The notes under the pieces: model-generated | What the model saw: the letters and a program-made list of their open reading frames with translations, nothing else | Databases searched by the model: none | Told to the model about the DNA's origin: nothing | Translations under genes and position numbers: made by a program | DNA from: a virus | Virus record (IMG/VR): IMGVR_UViG_3300031857_000876 | Coordinates: 1-31,459 of that record | Direction: 5' to 3' (one strand) | Length of the DNA: 31,459 nt | Shown: piece after piece, positions 12,678 to 20,550 of the stretch | How the letters are laid out: each line of letters starts with the position of its first letter | How positions within the stretch are numbered: the stretch's first letter is position 1

Positions 12678-14251
12678 TAGAGTGCCAAGAACCCGCTGCC
12701 ACCAGTGCGGCGGCGATAGTAGTTTTCAAGGCCATTGTTGATAGCAGTGATGAGGTCCCCCTGTGTTATGACTGAACCCGCGACATTGACGGTGACGTTG
12801 CCGCCGTTCATGTTGGTGGTTTTTGCGATATTGCCGTGACCGGCAGACGCGAGAAGTGAGATAGACGGCGCTGACAGGCCGAGTTTTGCTTGTTTGACTT
12901 GGTTCTTGCGAATCGCCTCAAGAGTCACCGAACTCTGTGCTCCAAGGTCTTTGCTGGAAAGTTTGTATTGGTTGCGTAACTTGTCAAGCATCTCTTGCAC
13001 TTTGAGGTCTTCTTTTTGAGCAGCAGTTAGACCTTGTGTGGCACCAGTAAGCCCTTCGATGCCTTTGGTGTAGCTGTCAACAGTCGCCTTTATGCCCTTG
13101 GTGTTCAGTTTGAAGTCGGCAAGGCCGTCTGTGGCTTTGTCAGATTCTTTGTTGAACTTGTTCATCGCGATGCCCATGCCAGTCAATGCGACTGCGAATG
13201 CGGCAGCACCAGCGGCAGCAGAAACGCCACCAGTAGCAAGTGCAGTTGCAGCGGCAGACGCGAGCGATACTGTGCGCAGCGCTTTCATGACTGTGATGAT
13301 GGCTTGAATGCCTTTGACAAAACCAGCAACAGCAGCGGCTACTTTAGCACCGAACAAAGCCGCGATGATGACTGCACCCAGCGAGGTGAAGACTTTGATG
13401 TTGCGAGCGACAAAAGAAAAGACGTCGTACATCATCTTGGCGAATGCGATGCCGTACCCGATGCTGGTTTTGAATGCGCCAGCGATTTTGTCACCGTTTT
13501 CGTCAACAAACTTCTGTACAGCGGGGATTGCCTTCTGAATAATGAGATCGGCGAATGCTTGCACCATTGGCAGCAACTTGTAACCGAGTGTCTCTGATGC
13601 CTCACCAAATGCAAGGCGAATGCGCTCCATTTGACCGGCGAAGGTGTTGGCGGCGGCAGCGGCAGCGCCTTTGGTCTCTTTGGAGATCTCTCTAAGCGCA
13701 CCGGCAAAGTCTTTGGATTTGACCGTTGCAGCTGAGATCTGCGGAAATAGTTTTTTGAGTGCGCCGATGTTGCCACCGTAGGCCTTGGCCAAAAGTGACG
13801 CGGCGGTCTCGAGGTCGATGCCTTTGGCAGCCGAAATATCGAGTGCCACGCCAAGCAAGCCTTGAGCTTTAGAAATGTCGCCTGTGACTGCTGCGAGTTT
13901 GCCAAGCGCTGGACGAAGCTTGTCGTCTGCAACGCCAAGAGTGAGCTGTAGTTTGCTGATGTACTCTTCTGTGGCTGCTATTGCAGCGTCAGTAGCACCG
14001 ACGGTGTTGCGCAGTGAGTTAGCAAGCAGCGCCTGCGATTTTTGGTCTTCCATCGCAGCTTGCACAGCATCTTTGCCGATTTTGACAGCAAAAGCGCCGG
14101 CGGCAGCGGCGGCGAGTCCGAATGCTTTTAGAGCCTTGTTTGCGAACTTGCCAAAGCTCTTTTCCATTTTGGAAATGTCTTTGACTGCGGCTTTTGTACC
14201 TTTGTCCGAATACTGCGTGAGTATTCGAGCGACAATAGCGCCAACGGCCAT
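12677..14251 (-). CDS. Tape measure protein (524 aa)
   Basis: Sets tail length and helps DNA passage. Seen: N-terminal helices (KGTKAAVKDISKMEKSFGKF), long Ala/Lys-rich helical stretches, TMP-type segments (GGNIGALKKLFPQI, FAGQMERIRLAFGEASETLG), a hydrophobic region (VFTSLGAVIIAALFGAKVAAAVAGF and following, about 285-365) able to span a membrane, and a Gly/Asn-rich C-terminus. At the usual 1.5 Angstrom per residue the tail would be about 80 nm, short for a siphophage. It is one of the largest late genes and sits between the chaperone/gp10-like genes and the tail hub. Confidence 0.93.
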   Translation of the reverse strand: MAVGAIVARILTQYSDKGTKAAVKDISKMEKSFGKFANKALKAFGLAAAAAGAFAVKIGKDAVQAAMEDQKSQALLANSLRNTVGATDAAIAATEEYISKLQLTLGVADDKLRPALGKLAAVTGDISKAQGLLGVALDISAAKGIDLETAASLLAKAYGGNIGALKKLFPQISAATVKSKDFAGALREISKETKGAAAAAANTFAGQMERIRLAFGEASETLGYKLLPMVQAFADLIIQKAIPAVQKFVDENGDKIAGAFKTSIGYGIAFAKMMYDVFSFVARNIKVFTSLGAVIIAALFGAKVAAAVAGFVKGIQAIITVMKALRTVSLASAAATALATGGVSAAAGAAAFAVALTGMGIAMNKFNKESDKATDGLADFKLNTKGIKATVDSYTKGIEGLTGATQGLTAAQKEDLKVQEMLDKLRNQYKLSSKDLGAQSSVTLEAIRKNQVKQAKLGLSAPSISLLASAGHGNIAKTTNMNGGNVTVNVAGSVITQGDLITAINNGLENYYRRRTGGSGFLAL

Positions 14252-14253
14252 CT

Positions 14254-14829
14254 CTAAGCTCGCTCTCTATTCAAGTGCTTTTGTAGCACTGCCTTAGCCT
14301 CTTCAAGGGCTTGGGCTACGTTTTTCTCTATCCGGGCGCGGTCTTTGTCAACAACACGCCACACAACGCGTGACGCTTTGCCGAATCTTGCACTCAAAGT
14401 ACGCAAAAACTGCATTGACCCAGTGCGAGCAACCGTCGCTTTCGTCTTGCGGCCAGCAACTTCAAAAATGGCACCAGCAGCAGACTTGTTGAGCAAGGCG
14501 CCAGCAGAGGTGGTGTAGTTGCCTTTGCGAGCCCTGCCTTCTGCTTTGGTCTTTCGGATACCAGCTTGAATCACGCCAGTATTCCAACCGGGCCAACCAG
14601 CGCCGCCTCGGGTGCTAGCGCGGGGTCTAGCTGGGTCTTTGGTGCGCCACCCGCTCATTGGGCTGTTGCCCACTGCGGAAATGATGTCTTTAGCATCGCG
14701 TTCTGCGCCAGCAAGCTCTGTGTTTATCACCTTATTGAAACGTTTGACTGCGTCCTTGTCAAACATCTTTAGAGCGTCAAGAGTTTCCTTGATGCCTGTC
14801 AAGATGATGACTTCGGTTTGTTCAGCCAT
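14254..14829 (-). CDS. Minor tail/head-tail component, gp10-like (191 aa)
   Basis: Seen: helical N-terminus (GIKETLDALKMFDKDAVKRF), a basic Gly/Pro loop (MSGWRTKDPARPRASTRGG), GAIFEVAGRKTK and a long basic C-terminal helix (KDRARIEKNVAQALEEAKAVLQK). The arrangement resembles HK97 gp10-type tail-completion proteins. Here it lies between the chaperone frameshift region and the tape measure, an uncommon place for that family. The ATG overlaps the end of the frameshifted chaperone frame by 8 bases. The functional name is tentative. Confidence 0.65.
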   Translation of the reverse strand: MAEQTEVIILTGIKETLDALKMFDKDAVKRFNKVINTELAGAERDAKDIISAVGNSPMSGWRTKDPARPRASTRGGAGWPGWNTGVIQAGIRKTKAEGRARKGNYTTSAGALLNKSAAGAIFEVAGRKTKATVARTGSMQFLRTLSARFGKASRVVWRVVDKDRARIEKNVAQALEEAKAVLQKHLNRERA

Positions 14830-14973
14830 TTTGTTTTTTAGCTCGTTCCTTTAGATAGGCGATTATTGCTTCAAGTACCCCCTCAGGGGCATCAAGAAGC
14901 GCCACTGGAGATATGCCGGTTTCCACCGAGATAGCAGCGATGGTATAAGTTAGGCTATCTCGGTGGATTCGAA
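14822..14973 (-). CDS. Tail assembly chaperone T part, reached by -1 frameshift
   Basis: In the -1 frame the chaperone reading continues past the G stop as RIHRDSLTYTIAAISVETG, then ISPVALLDAPEGVLEAIIAYL, ending KERAKKQNG eight bases into the next gene. SVETGISPVALL and the following helix match the T part of siphophage tail chaperones. No start codon with a ribosome site precedes it, so it is expected only as a G-T fusion. The best slip site is UCU UUC GAA (14976-14968), where tRNA-Phe on UUC can re-pair with UUU. This is not the classical heptamer. The fusion is expected from the family; the exact site is inferred. Confidence 0.7.
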
Positions 14974-15228
14974 AGAACTGTCACTGTCTAGCTCTGCCCT
15001 CTCGAGTGTATCCAAGAAATCAGGGCCCCAAGGCTTGACAATGACGCCATTTGTTTGCAAGGCTTTCCAAGCTAGCCAAAACACGTGCTCGATTTTTTGC
15101 TCCTCAGCAAGCAACTTCGGCATTCCTTTGCCGAACTGCTGCTCAAAAGCAACAATGATGCGCGGGGTCAGCTTGTAAGTGACCTCGTCTGCGTTGACTT
15201 GCTTGACCTTTATTGCTAAGCCGTCCAT
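14950..15228 (-). CDS. Tail assembly chaperone G part (92 aa)
   Basis: Coats the tape measure while the tail tube grows. Seen: strand VKQVNADEVTYKLTPRIIVAFEQQFG, helix IEHVFWLAWKALQTNG, then PWGPDFLDTLERAELDSDSS and an acidic end, as in gpG-type chaperones. It lies between the tail tube genes and the tape measure as expected. ATG preceded by AAGGGGGAAAC. The C-terminus is replaced by the T part when ribosomes slip to -1 just before the stop. Confidence 0.85.
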   Translation of the reverse strand: MDGLAIKVKQVNADEVTYKLTPRIIVAFEQQFGKGMPKLLAEEQKIEHVFWLAWKALQTNGVIVKPWGPDFLDTLERAELDSDSSFESTEIA

Positions 15229-15245
15229 GTTTCCCCCTTATTGAG

Positions 15246-15635
15246 TTAGGACTTTGAAACTGTGCCGGAGATCGGCCAAGTTACTGATGCTGTTGCCAAT
15301 TCGCCAACAGCGCCGTTGAGTGGAGTCCATTCGGACACCAAAGCGCTGAATGTATAAGCAGGTGAGCTGCCAGCTACTGGGCGAACAGTCATTGAGACCG
15401 CTGTGCCTAGCGTTGGAAAGACCACCGCTTCGAGAGCGCCACCCGCATAGTCTTGGTTCAATTCCAAGGTTATGCTGTTGTCTGCAAGACCAGCGACACG
15501 TGTGCGAGCTGTGTTGCCGAATGCAGTTGTCTCTACAACTTCGTAAGTCGTATTGAGAGTGATTGAGGTGACGTAGCTGGAGATGTCGGTTGTGCCGAAA
15601 GTGACGGCTACGTTTGTCAGAACTATGCGAGCCAT
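15246..15635 (-). CDS. Major tail (tube) protein paralogue B (129 aa)
   Basis: Tail tube subunit type. Seen: all-beta, Thr-rich sequence (VTFGTTDISSYVTSITLNTT, VVETTAFGNTARTRVAGLAD, NSITLELNQDYAGG, SPAYTFSALVSEWTPLNGAV, SVTWPISG). It is clearly homologous to the adjacent upstream gene over its whole length. The two share TTAFGxTARTRVAGL, YTFSALVSEW and PLNGAVGELATASVTWPISG exactly. Two adjacent tube-like genes imply a tube with two subunit types, or one specialised copy. The stop is followed after 17 bases by the chaperone G gene. Confidence 0.85.
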   Translation of the reverse strand: MARIVLTNVAVTFGTTDISSYVTSITLNTTYEVVETTAFGNTARTRVAGLADNSITLELNQDYAGGALEAVVFPTLGTAVSMTVRPVAGSSPAYTFSALVSEWTPLNGAVGELATASVTWPISGTVSKS

Positions 15636-15637
15636 TA

Positions 15638-16054
15638 CTACACCGCCTTAGTGATTTCGCCGGAGATCGGCCAAGTGACAGACGCAGTGGCTAATTCGCC
15701 GACGGCGCCGTTGAGTGGTTGCCACTCCGAAACCAAAGCCGAAAATGTATAGCTCGGGTTTGTAGCGCTGGTGGTGCTGCCGTTTGGTTTTACGACGATG
15801 GTGGTCGTGGTGCCGACGAGTGATGAACCGCTGGTATTGATGGTTGCTTCAACGTTGGCAGCTGCATAGTCCTGCTGGAACTCGATAGTGACTGAGTTGT
15901 CGCCAAGACCTGCAACACGGGTGCGAGCTGTGCTGCCGAAAGCCGTCGTGTCAATAACGTCGTCGGTGGTGTTGATAGTGATGCTTGTAATGTGGTCGCT
16001 TAGGTTCACGCTGTTGATAGTGACATAAGCATTGGTAAGGACTAGGGCTGCCAT
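15638..16054 (-). CDS. Major tail (tube) protein paralogue A (138 aa)
   Basis: Paralogue of the next gene and the likely main tube protein by position. Seen: AYVTINSVNLSDHITSITIN, DVIDTTAFGSTARTRVAGLG, EFQQDYAAANVEATI, a Thr/Ser-rich loop GTTTTIVVKPNGSTTSATNP absent or shorter in the paralogue, then YTFSALVSEWQPLNGAVG. The extra loop could be exposed on the tail surface and is a plausible glycosylation target (Ser/Thr/Asn). Two bases separate it from the paralogue. Confidence 0.85.
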   Translation of the reverse strand: MAALVLTNAYVTINSVNLSDHITSITINTTDDVIDTTAFGSTARTRVAGLGDNSVTIEFQQDYAAANVEATINTSGSSLVGTTTTIVVKPNGSTTSATNPSYTFSALVSEWQPLNGAVGELATASVTWPISGEITKAV

Positions 16055-16230
16055 TAGTCTTTGGCTCCTTCTTGTTCGACGGTCTTAGCTGCGGTATTGC
16101 CCGACAGGTGCCCAGCGGCCACTAAAGCCTCGATATTGAGTCCAGCGTCTTGCAATTCTTTTTTGGTGACTGCGTCACCCTTTTTCTTGCCTTTGAAATC
16201 AAAGGCGTCTGTTAGTATTGAGTAGTTCAT
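16054..16230 (-). CDS. Small late protein (58 aa)
   Basis: Not recognised. The start at 16230 overlaps the upstream stop (TAATG). Seen: MNYSILTDAFDFKGKKKGDA, basic in the first half, a helix VTKKELQDAGLNIEALVAAG, and an acidic end. The pattern KKELQDAGLNIEALVAAGHL resembles short modules in small head-tail joining genes of actinophages. Its place between terminator-like and tail tube genes fits a connector accessory. Stop overlaps the next ATG region. Confidence 0.65.
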   Translation of the reverse strand: MNYSILTDAFDFKGKKKGDAVTKKELQDAGLNIEALVAAGHLSGNTAAKTVEQEGAKD

Positions 16231-16637
16231 TAGTCTCCTTGGCCCCAAACGGTTACTCGGTAGCGGTATGAAAGGTAGTCAACATCGCCCATTTGGTATG
16301 TGCCATGCTCTGCCGAGGTAACTCGTAGAGTATCGCAAGCACCACCGAGCGTGCGGTCAGACTCAATGGCTGCCTTGATAGACAGTGAGCCGGACCCAGC
16401 TAGGTACTGGTCGAGCTTGTCAAGTCCTGTGCGCTCCGAAAAGCGTTGGACAATGACAAAGACGTCAAGGTTGGCTTGGTCTAAGCCGCGGGCGTTATTC
16501 AGATCAAAAGTAAAATCAAGCTGACCGACTACAGCGCAAGGTGGCACGATGACATCTGGTACGATGTCGTAAATGCGCAAGCCGCGAACGTCGCTGAGGT
16601 TGTTTTTCAAACCTTCGCGTATGTCGCTTATAATCAC
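16230..16637 (-). CDS. Probable tail terminator protein (135 aa)
   Basis: Seen: N-terminal helix (IISDIREGLKNNLSDVRGLR), strands with VIVPPCAVVGQLDFTFD, a long strand pair (ANLDVFVIVQRFSERTG), helix (GLDKLDQYLAGSGSLSIKAAIE), and C-terminal strands (YLSYRYRVTVWGQ). This is the alpha/beta layout of the gpU/tail terminator family that caps the tube. Position between the connector and tail tube genes agrees. ATG lies within the end of the previous gene (overlap of 4). Confidence 0.75.
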   Translation of the reverse strand: MIISDIREGLKNNLSDVRGLRIYDIVPDVIVPPCAVVGQLDFTFDLNNARGLDQANLDVFVIVQRFSERTGLDKLDQYLAGSGSLSIKAAIESDRTLGGACDTLRVTSAEHGTYQMGDVDYLSYRYRVTVWGQGD

Positions 16638-17242
16638 TTCACGAGTCCTGTCAACTTGCGGAATGGACGAATCAACGCTTCAACGTCCGGGTCAAGTTTA
16701 GCACTCAAACGCACCGTACCCATTTCAGGCGTGCCGGCGATGCCAAAAGGAGACTGACGGCGAATGAACAAGCGAGATGCTTGAATCTTGGTGGCCATGG
16801 CGATTTCATGTGGCACTGAGGACCAGCCCCAAACGCCTTGCACTCGCACTGACTGTGGCAGATTGAATGGGAAAATGTAAGAACCAATGGCGATTAGCCG
16901 TGTGTAGGGCCAGCCGCGGCGTGGGTTGTTGATGGGCTCCACCATGTAGTCTGATGCGGTCCAAACCGTGTCGTAGGTTTGGTCAAAGTTGTCGTCTGTC
17001 GCGATTTGGTTCAGAGAGATGAAGTCGTCAACGTTGCAGTTGTACCAGTCTTGCGCTGTGTAGTAGCGTGTTACTGGTGCGGCCTGTGTGCCGTCTTTAT
17101 AAAAGAAACGGTCGCAGTAATCATCAACCATGCGGCTTGCCGTCATGATTGCGGCTTCTAGCGCGGTGTCGTCCTGAATGTCCTCAATGGCGAGGGCTGT
17201 CTTCAGGTCGGACAGGGTGCAGTATGCGTTTGTCAGTGCCAC
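16634..17242 (-). CDS. Head-tail connector / adaptor protein (202 aa)
   Basis: Resembles gp6/gp15-type adaptors that bind under the portal. Seen: N-terminal helical half (CTLSDLKTALAIEDIQDDTALEAAIMTASRMVDDYCDRFF type, residues 8-47) as in the family, then strands (TRYYTAQDWYNC, DYMVEPINNPRRGWPYTRLIAIG), VRVQGVWGWSSVPHEI, and a C-terminal helix (MATKIQASRLFIRRQSPFG). The start is GTG at 17242 with AAAGGAAAC upstream. It follows the glycosyltransferase gene after a 66-base gap with no other gene. Confidence 0.82.
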   Translation of the reverse strand: MALTNAYCTLSDLKTALAIEDIQDDTALEAAIMTASRMVDDYCDRFFYKDGTQAAPVTRYYTAQDWYNCNVDDFISLNQIATDDNFDQTYDTVWTASDYMVEPINNPRRGWPYTRLIAIGSYIFPFNLPQSVRVQGVWGWSSVPHEIAMATKIQASRLFIRRQSPFGIAGTPEMGTVRLSAKLDPDVEALIRPFRKLTGLVK

Positions 17243-17308
17243 GCTGTTTCCTTTTCTTAGGTTGCTTTTTTATTGCTCGCTCAAGCTGGGGCTCAGCGGT
17301 TGCGGTTT

Positions 17309-18001
17309 CTAGCCGTTCTCTGCTTGCCACTTTTCGTGGTGCCTTTCGTCGAGCCAGTAAGACTTTTGATGCGGCAGAATGGCCGCGGTGTTGACGTGTA
17401 TCGGAAATCCTAGACTGCGCACTCTGCGACTGAACAGCAGATCTTCGCCTGTCCAAGTGCCGTTGACTGGGCCGTCCCAAAACCAGCACCAGTCTTTGCC
17501 TTGGTGTGGGTCTGCGGTCTCGCGCATCTTTTCAAGGACGCTGCGGTGTATTAGCAAACAACCAGTGCCGGCTGCTTCTACTTGAAAGACCGCGTTTTTA
17601 TCGTATTTGTCAAGAGGCACAAACCCAGCAGGTGTGTCTTGAAATATCGTGGGCATCGGCTTCGGGTAAACGTTTAGAGCCGCGTCCATCGCGGCGAACA
17701 CCAAACCGGTGACTATCGGTCGTTCTTTATCGTGAGCGGTGTCGCAAAGCAGGTCAAACACCTGCACCGACAGTTGCTCGTCTGTGTCTATCATCAGCAA
17801 CCAGTCAGACTCGGTTTGCTCAAGAAAAGACTTGACGACTTTATTGCGCATCTTGCTCAAAAGACCTGAGCCGCGCACTCGAACCAGTGGCCCGAGCCTT
17901 GTGTTGCGTGTGGCAACAAGCTGAAAGATTCGCGCCATGAACTCGCCGGTAACGATGCCCGGGTCACAAACGCCTATGGATACTACGTGTCCTGTTTTCA
18001 T
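17309..18001 (-). CDS. Glycosyltransferase, GT2-like (230 aa), inside the head module
   Basis: Seen: GHVVSIGVCDPGIVTGEFM at the start, SGLLSKMRNKVVKSFLEQTESDWLLMIDTDEQ with the DxD at about residue 75, FQVEAAGTGCLLIHRSVLEKM, and TGEDLLFSRRVRSLG (the acceptor-side ED). This is the GT-A layout of family 2/Anp1-like glycosyltransferases: nucleotide-sugar binding, DxD metal site, then catalytic ED. It is cytoplasmic and has no signal or membrane segment, so the acceptor is likely a phage protein or a cytoplasmic sugar lipid. It lies between capsid and connector genes and so is expressed with virion proteins. ATG preceded by CAGGGGGAAC. Confidence 0.85.
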   Translation of the reverse strand: MKTGHVVSIGVCDPGIVTGEFMARIFQLVATRNTRLGPLVRVRGSGLLSKMRNKVVKSFLEQTESDWLLMIDTDEQLSVQVFDLLCDTAHDKERPIVTGLVFAAMDAALNVYPKPMPTIFQDTPAGFVPLDKYDKNAVFQVEAAGTGCLLIHRSVLEKMRETADPHQGKDWCWFWDGPVNGTWTGEDLLFSRRVRSLGFPIHVNTAAILPHQKSYWLDERHHEKWQAENG

Positions 18002-18017
18002 GTTCCCCCTGAGAGAG

Positions 18018-18059
18018 GTGCAGGACAGAAAAGTCGGGGGAGTCTTATCTGCCCTGCAC
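18018..18059 (-). promoter_or_regulatory. Stem-loop after the capsid gene
   Basis: Arms GTGCAGGACAG and CTGCCCTGCAC pair over 11 positions with one mismatch around a 20-base loop. It stands 25 bases after the capsid stop and 16 before the glycosyltransferase start. There is no U-run, so it could be a partial terminator, an RNA-processing site or a stabilising 3' structure that keeps capsid expression higher than that of the next gene. Confidence 0.55.
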
Positions 18060-18084
18060 TCTACTTATTTAGTTGTTCGTTCGA

Positions 18085-19431
18085 CTAGAACGAAGGTGCT
18101 ACGAGACCAGTACCGCTGATGATAGAAGCGGCGGCTGGGTAGCGCTCTGCTGTGAATGCAGCATAGCCGTAAACGACAGTCTTGATAGTCAAGCTGCCCG
18201 GTGCTGTTGCATCGAAGCGGAGTGAGAATGGAGCACCCGATTGCTCCCAAAGGTGCATTTCGCGTGAATCAACCAAGTAGATTTCGTCTTGGTTGGTTGC
18301 TGCGCCGTAAGTTGTGCCTACGTTTGCATCTGTAATAATTGGGAGTCCGAGTAGCTGGTAGCCGGAGTTTGCGTATTGAGCAACTCCTGCGCCAACACCT
18401 GCTGCATTCATTGGGCCGTTAGCTGTTGGAACAACAACAGGGCGTCCTGTTGAGTCTGTAGCTGCGAGCAAGAATGCTAGGCGGCGTGGGTGCATAATCC
18501 AGTGTGTCGGAGTTGTGAAGACGTTGCTCTGAACTTGCTGTAGTGCATCAGCGAGCTTTGGATAGAGCAGCGCTACTGTTGGAGTTGTAGCTGTGAAAGT
18601 AACAGCGTTTCCACCGGAAGCGCGGATACCCTTGATTTGACCGTTGCTGCCGGTACCATTCAAGACTTGTGCGTCAAGAGTGGTGTGCCATGAGCGAACG
18701 AGGTCGCGAAGTACGAACTCATCAACGCCAGTTCCGCGCTCGATAACCTGACGGCTGAGGTCCTGTTGTCCAGCGATGGTGCGTACGTTGACAGTGAGTA
18801 GTGTGTCATCTGCGTCAGTCTCAGAAACAGCAGTGTTCTGTGTTTCTTGAACTGCAGTTGAAGTGCCTGTGGTCATTCTGCTGATGTTCAGCGTCATGCC
18901 TGCAGGTGGGAGTGGCATCTTGTTTGTAGCGAAGTCAGCTGTTGGGCGTCCAGCACGTGCCAAAGGCGCAGCTAGGTCAACTAGGTACTGAGGTACTACA
19001 AGGCCAACGAAGTTACCTGTGTCAACGTCACGACGTTCTACAGATTCTTCCTTCATGTGGCGTGCGAGGCGCTCGTTTGCTGCGAAGTCGTTGCGGACTT
19101 GAGCATTGAAAGCATCGCGAACGAATGAGTGTCCGGATTCAGGTGTGTAGGTGCGTGGTTCAGAAACGACCTTGATTCCTGTTGCCTTTGGTGTTGCTAC
19201 TGCTGCTACGGCAGAACGTGCTTCAGCAGCCTTTGCGTCTGCTTCTGCTTGTGCTGCGAGCTTGTTGATTTTTTCATCAAGCGAGCGTGATTCAGCGACG
19301 AGGGCATCAACCTTCTCGGTTTCCTCAGCGGTCAAATCGGTGCGGTTCTCAGCTGCTACTGCTTCGAGAATTGCATCCATTTCGGCCTTCACTGCATCGC
19401 GGCGCTCAACGACTTTGTCAAGGTATGACAT
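18085..19431 (-). CDS. Major capsid protein, HK97 type with delta domain (448 aa)
   Basis: Forms the icosahedral shell. Seen: N-terminal coiled-coil delta domain (about 1-105; VVERRDAVKAEMDAILEAV, TEKVDALVAESRSLDEKINK) that acts as built-in scaffold and is normally removed by the protease. The HK97-fold part follows (SFVRDAFNAQVRNDF, GLVVPQYLVDLAAPLARAGR, TAVQETQNTAVSETDADD, PTHWIMHPRRLAFLLAATDS, GYQLLGLPIITDANV, IYLVDSREMHLWEQ). No K/N pair for HK97 crosslinking can be claimed. AAGGAG lies 10 bases before the ATG. It follows the protease as in HK97. Confidence 0.96.
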   Translation of the reverse strand: MSYLDKVVERRDAVKAEMDAILEAVAAENRTDLTAEETEKVDALVAESRSLDEKINKLAAQAEADAKAAEARSAVAAVATPKATGIKVVSEPRTYTPESGHSFVRDAFNAQVRNDFAANERLARHMKEESVERRDVDTGNFVGLVVPQYLVDLAAPLARAGRPTADFATNKMPLPPAGMTLNISRMTTGTSTAVQETQNTAVSETDADDTLLTVNVRTIAGQQDLSRQVIERGTGVDEFVLRDLVRSWHTTLDAQVLNGTGSNGQIKGIRASGGNAVTFTATTPTVALLYPKLADALQQVQSNVFTTPTHWIMHPRRLAFLLAATDSTGRPVVVPTANGPMNAAGVGAGVAQYANSGYQLLGLPIITDANVGTTYGAATNQDEIYLVDSREMHLWEQSGAPFSLRFDATAPGSLTIKTVVYGYAAFTAERYPAAASIISGTGLVAPSF

Positions 19432-19526
19432 TAGTGTTTTGCTCCTTATGAGTATTGGAATCGAGGTGGTGGCGATGAGGTTCTCGGCGCCCGTTTAGGG
19501 GGTGAGAGTCTCGCTCCGACTTCGTA

Positions 19527-19547
19527 TCTGTTGGCGACGCCAACAGA
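19527..19547 (-). promoter_or_regulatory. Short perfect hairpin between protease and capsid
   Basis: TCTGTTGGCG-A-CGCCAACAGA is a 10-bp inverted repeat just after the protease stop and about 96 bases before the capsid start. It has no U-tract leftward. It may be a processing or stability element that separates the highly expressed capsid message from the upstream genes. The 119-base gap holds no gene. Confidence 0.5.
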
Positions 19548-19550
19548 ATG

Positions 19551-20549
19551 CTATTTTGTGCGCTCGACTAGCGCTTTAGCTAGGCGCAGAGAATAAGTGC
19601 GCAAAGCCTCTTGTGTGCCAACTTGAGTCAAGCCCGGGTCCTCAACGATGTCCGGTGAGCCGGCTTCGACTTCTACCTCGGTCTCGATCTCGTCTTCAAC
19701 TTCTGCCTCGTTGGCGTCCATCAAAGCGGCCATCATGGTGACAGCCTTCATGACGTACTCGTGACCTTCTGAAAGGTCATCGAAAATGGTCTGTAGGACG
19801 AGCATCGACTCGCCTGTGATTTCGCGGCCTTCTTTGACGGCCTCGATAGCCTTGCGTAGGTGCTCGCGAGCTTCGACCGAAGTGGTTGGGTAAGCTGGGT
19901 AAGTTACAACAGAAACATCGCCGTCAGCAAGAGAGACCTCAGTGAGTGTGCGCTCTGTGCGGTCTTGATTCCACTTTTGGCGAATAACACGGAAAGCAAA
20001 GCTCATTTGGTCAACATCGCCGCGCTGCACCAAAGTCCAAAGGTCGCGGGCCTCAGTAGTGTCAGGCAATTCGGCTTCAAAACGAAGTCCGACTTGGTCT
20101 TCTGTCAATAACAAAGTGCCATTTTTGGTGCGGGCCAATGGCAAACCTTCATGGTTGATTAGCAAGCGCACATCTGGTGTCTCGCTAAGAGTCTTGCGAA
20201 ATGCGCCCGGAGCGATGCGCTCTGAAAATGGCAACGGCACGCTCGAATCATTGAACACCGCCGCATAGCCGGCGAGCTTCATCTTGCCGTCCGCTTCGCG
20301 GGTTTCGACGTTGCGCACTGTGTATGTGCGACGCTCGATTTTCTTCATCTTGCTCCTGTCTTCCCCTGTGCGTGTGCTAACTTCACCGCCGGGTTCGATG
20401 TCCTCAGAGATCGAAACCGCCACCATTTGGTCGATAGCGCCTTGCTTTGTGTCATGGCAACCCATTGTGGTGTAGCTGCCGTCTGACTCTTGCTTGACAG
20501 TGGCCCAGCCGGAGCAGTCGCTCTGCTGGTCGGAAATGAAATATGGCAT
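19551..20549 (-). CDS. Prohead protease with N-terminal extension (332 aa)
   Basis: Seen: residues 1-56 form a separate small domain (MPYFISDQQSDCSGWATVKQ, MGCHDTKQGAIDQMVAVSIS) with two cysteines. From about 69 the HK97 protease core begins (KKIERRTYTVRNVETREADG, LAGYAAVFNDSSVPLPF, ERIAPGAFRKTL), with H133 in INHEG and S183 in DQMSFAFR as catalytic residues. The C-terminal third is acidic and scaffold-like (EAEVEDEIETEVEVEAG). It cuts the delta domain from the capsid. The start at 20549 is one base from the portal stop. A later ATG at residue 68 could make a shorter protein without the extension. Confidence 0.92.
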   Translation of the reverse strand: MPYFISDQQSDCSGWATVKQESDGSYTTMGCHDTKQGAIDQMVAVSISEDIEPGGEVSTRTGEDRSKMKKIERRTYTVRNVETREADGKMKLAGYAAVFNDSSVPLPFSERIAPGAFRKTLSETPDVRLLINHEGLPLARTKNGTLLLTEDQVGLRFEAELPDTTEARDLWTLVQRGDVDQMSFAFRVIRQKWNQDRTERTLTEVSLADGDVSVVTYPAYPTTSVEAREHLRKAIEAVKEGREITGESMLVLQTIFDDLSEGHEYVMKAVTMMAALMDANEAEVEDEIETEVEVEAGSPDIVEDPGLTQVGTQEALRTYSLRLAKALVERTK

Positions 20550-20550
20550 T

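Noticed and set aside
13034-13597. Cys-rich frame on the plus strand opposite the tape measure
   Set aside because: Antisense shadow of an Ala/Lys-rich gene; no start signal.
17184-17308. Basic small frame between the GT2-like and connector genes
   Set aside because: A GTG-started frame exists but lacks a ribosome site and runs into the connector gene in the wrong frame.
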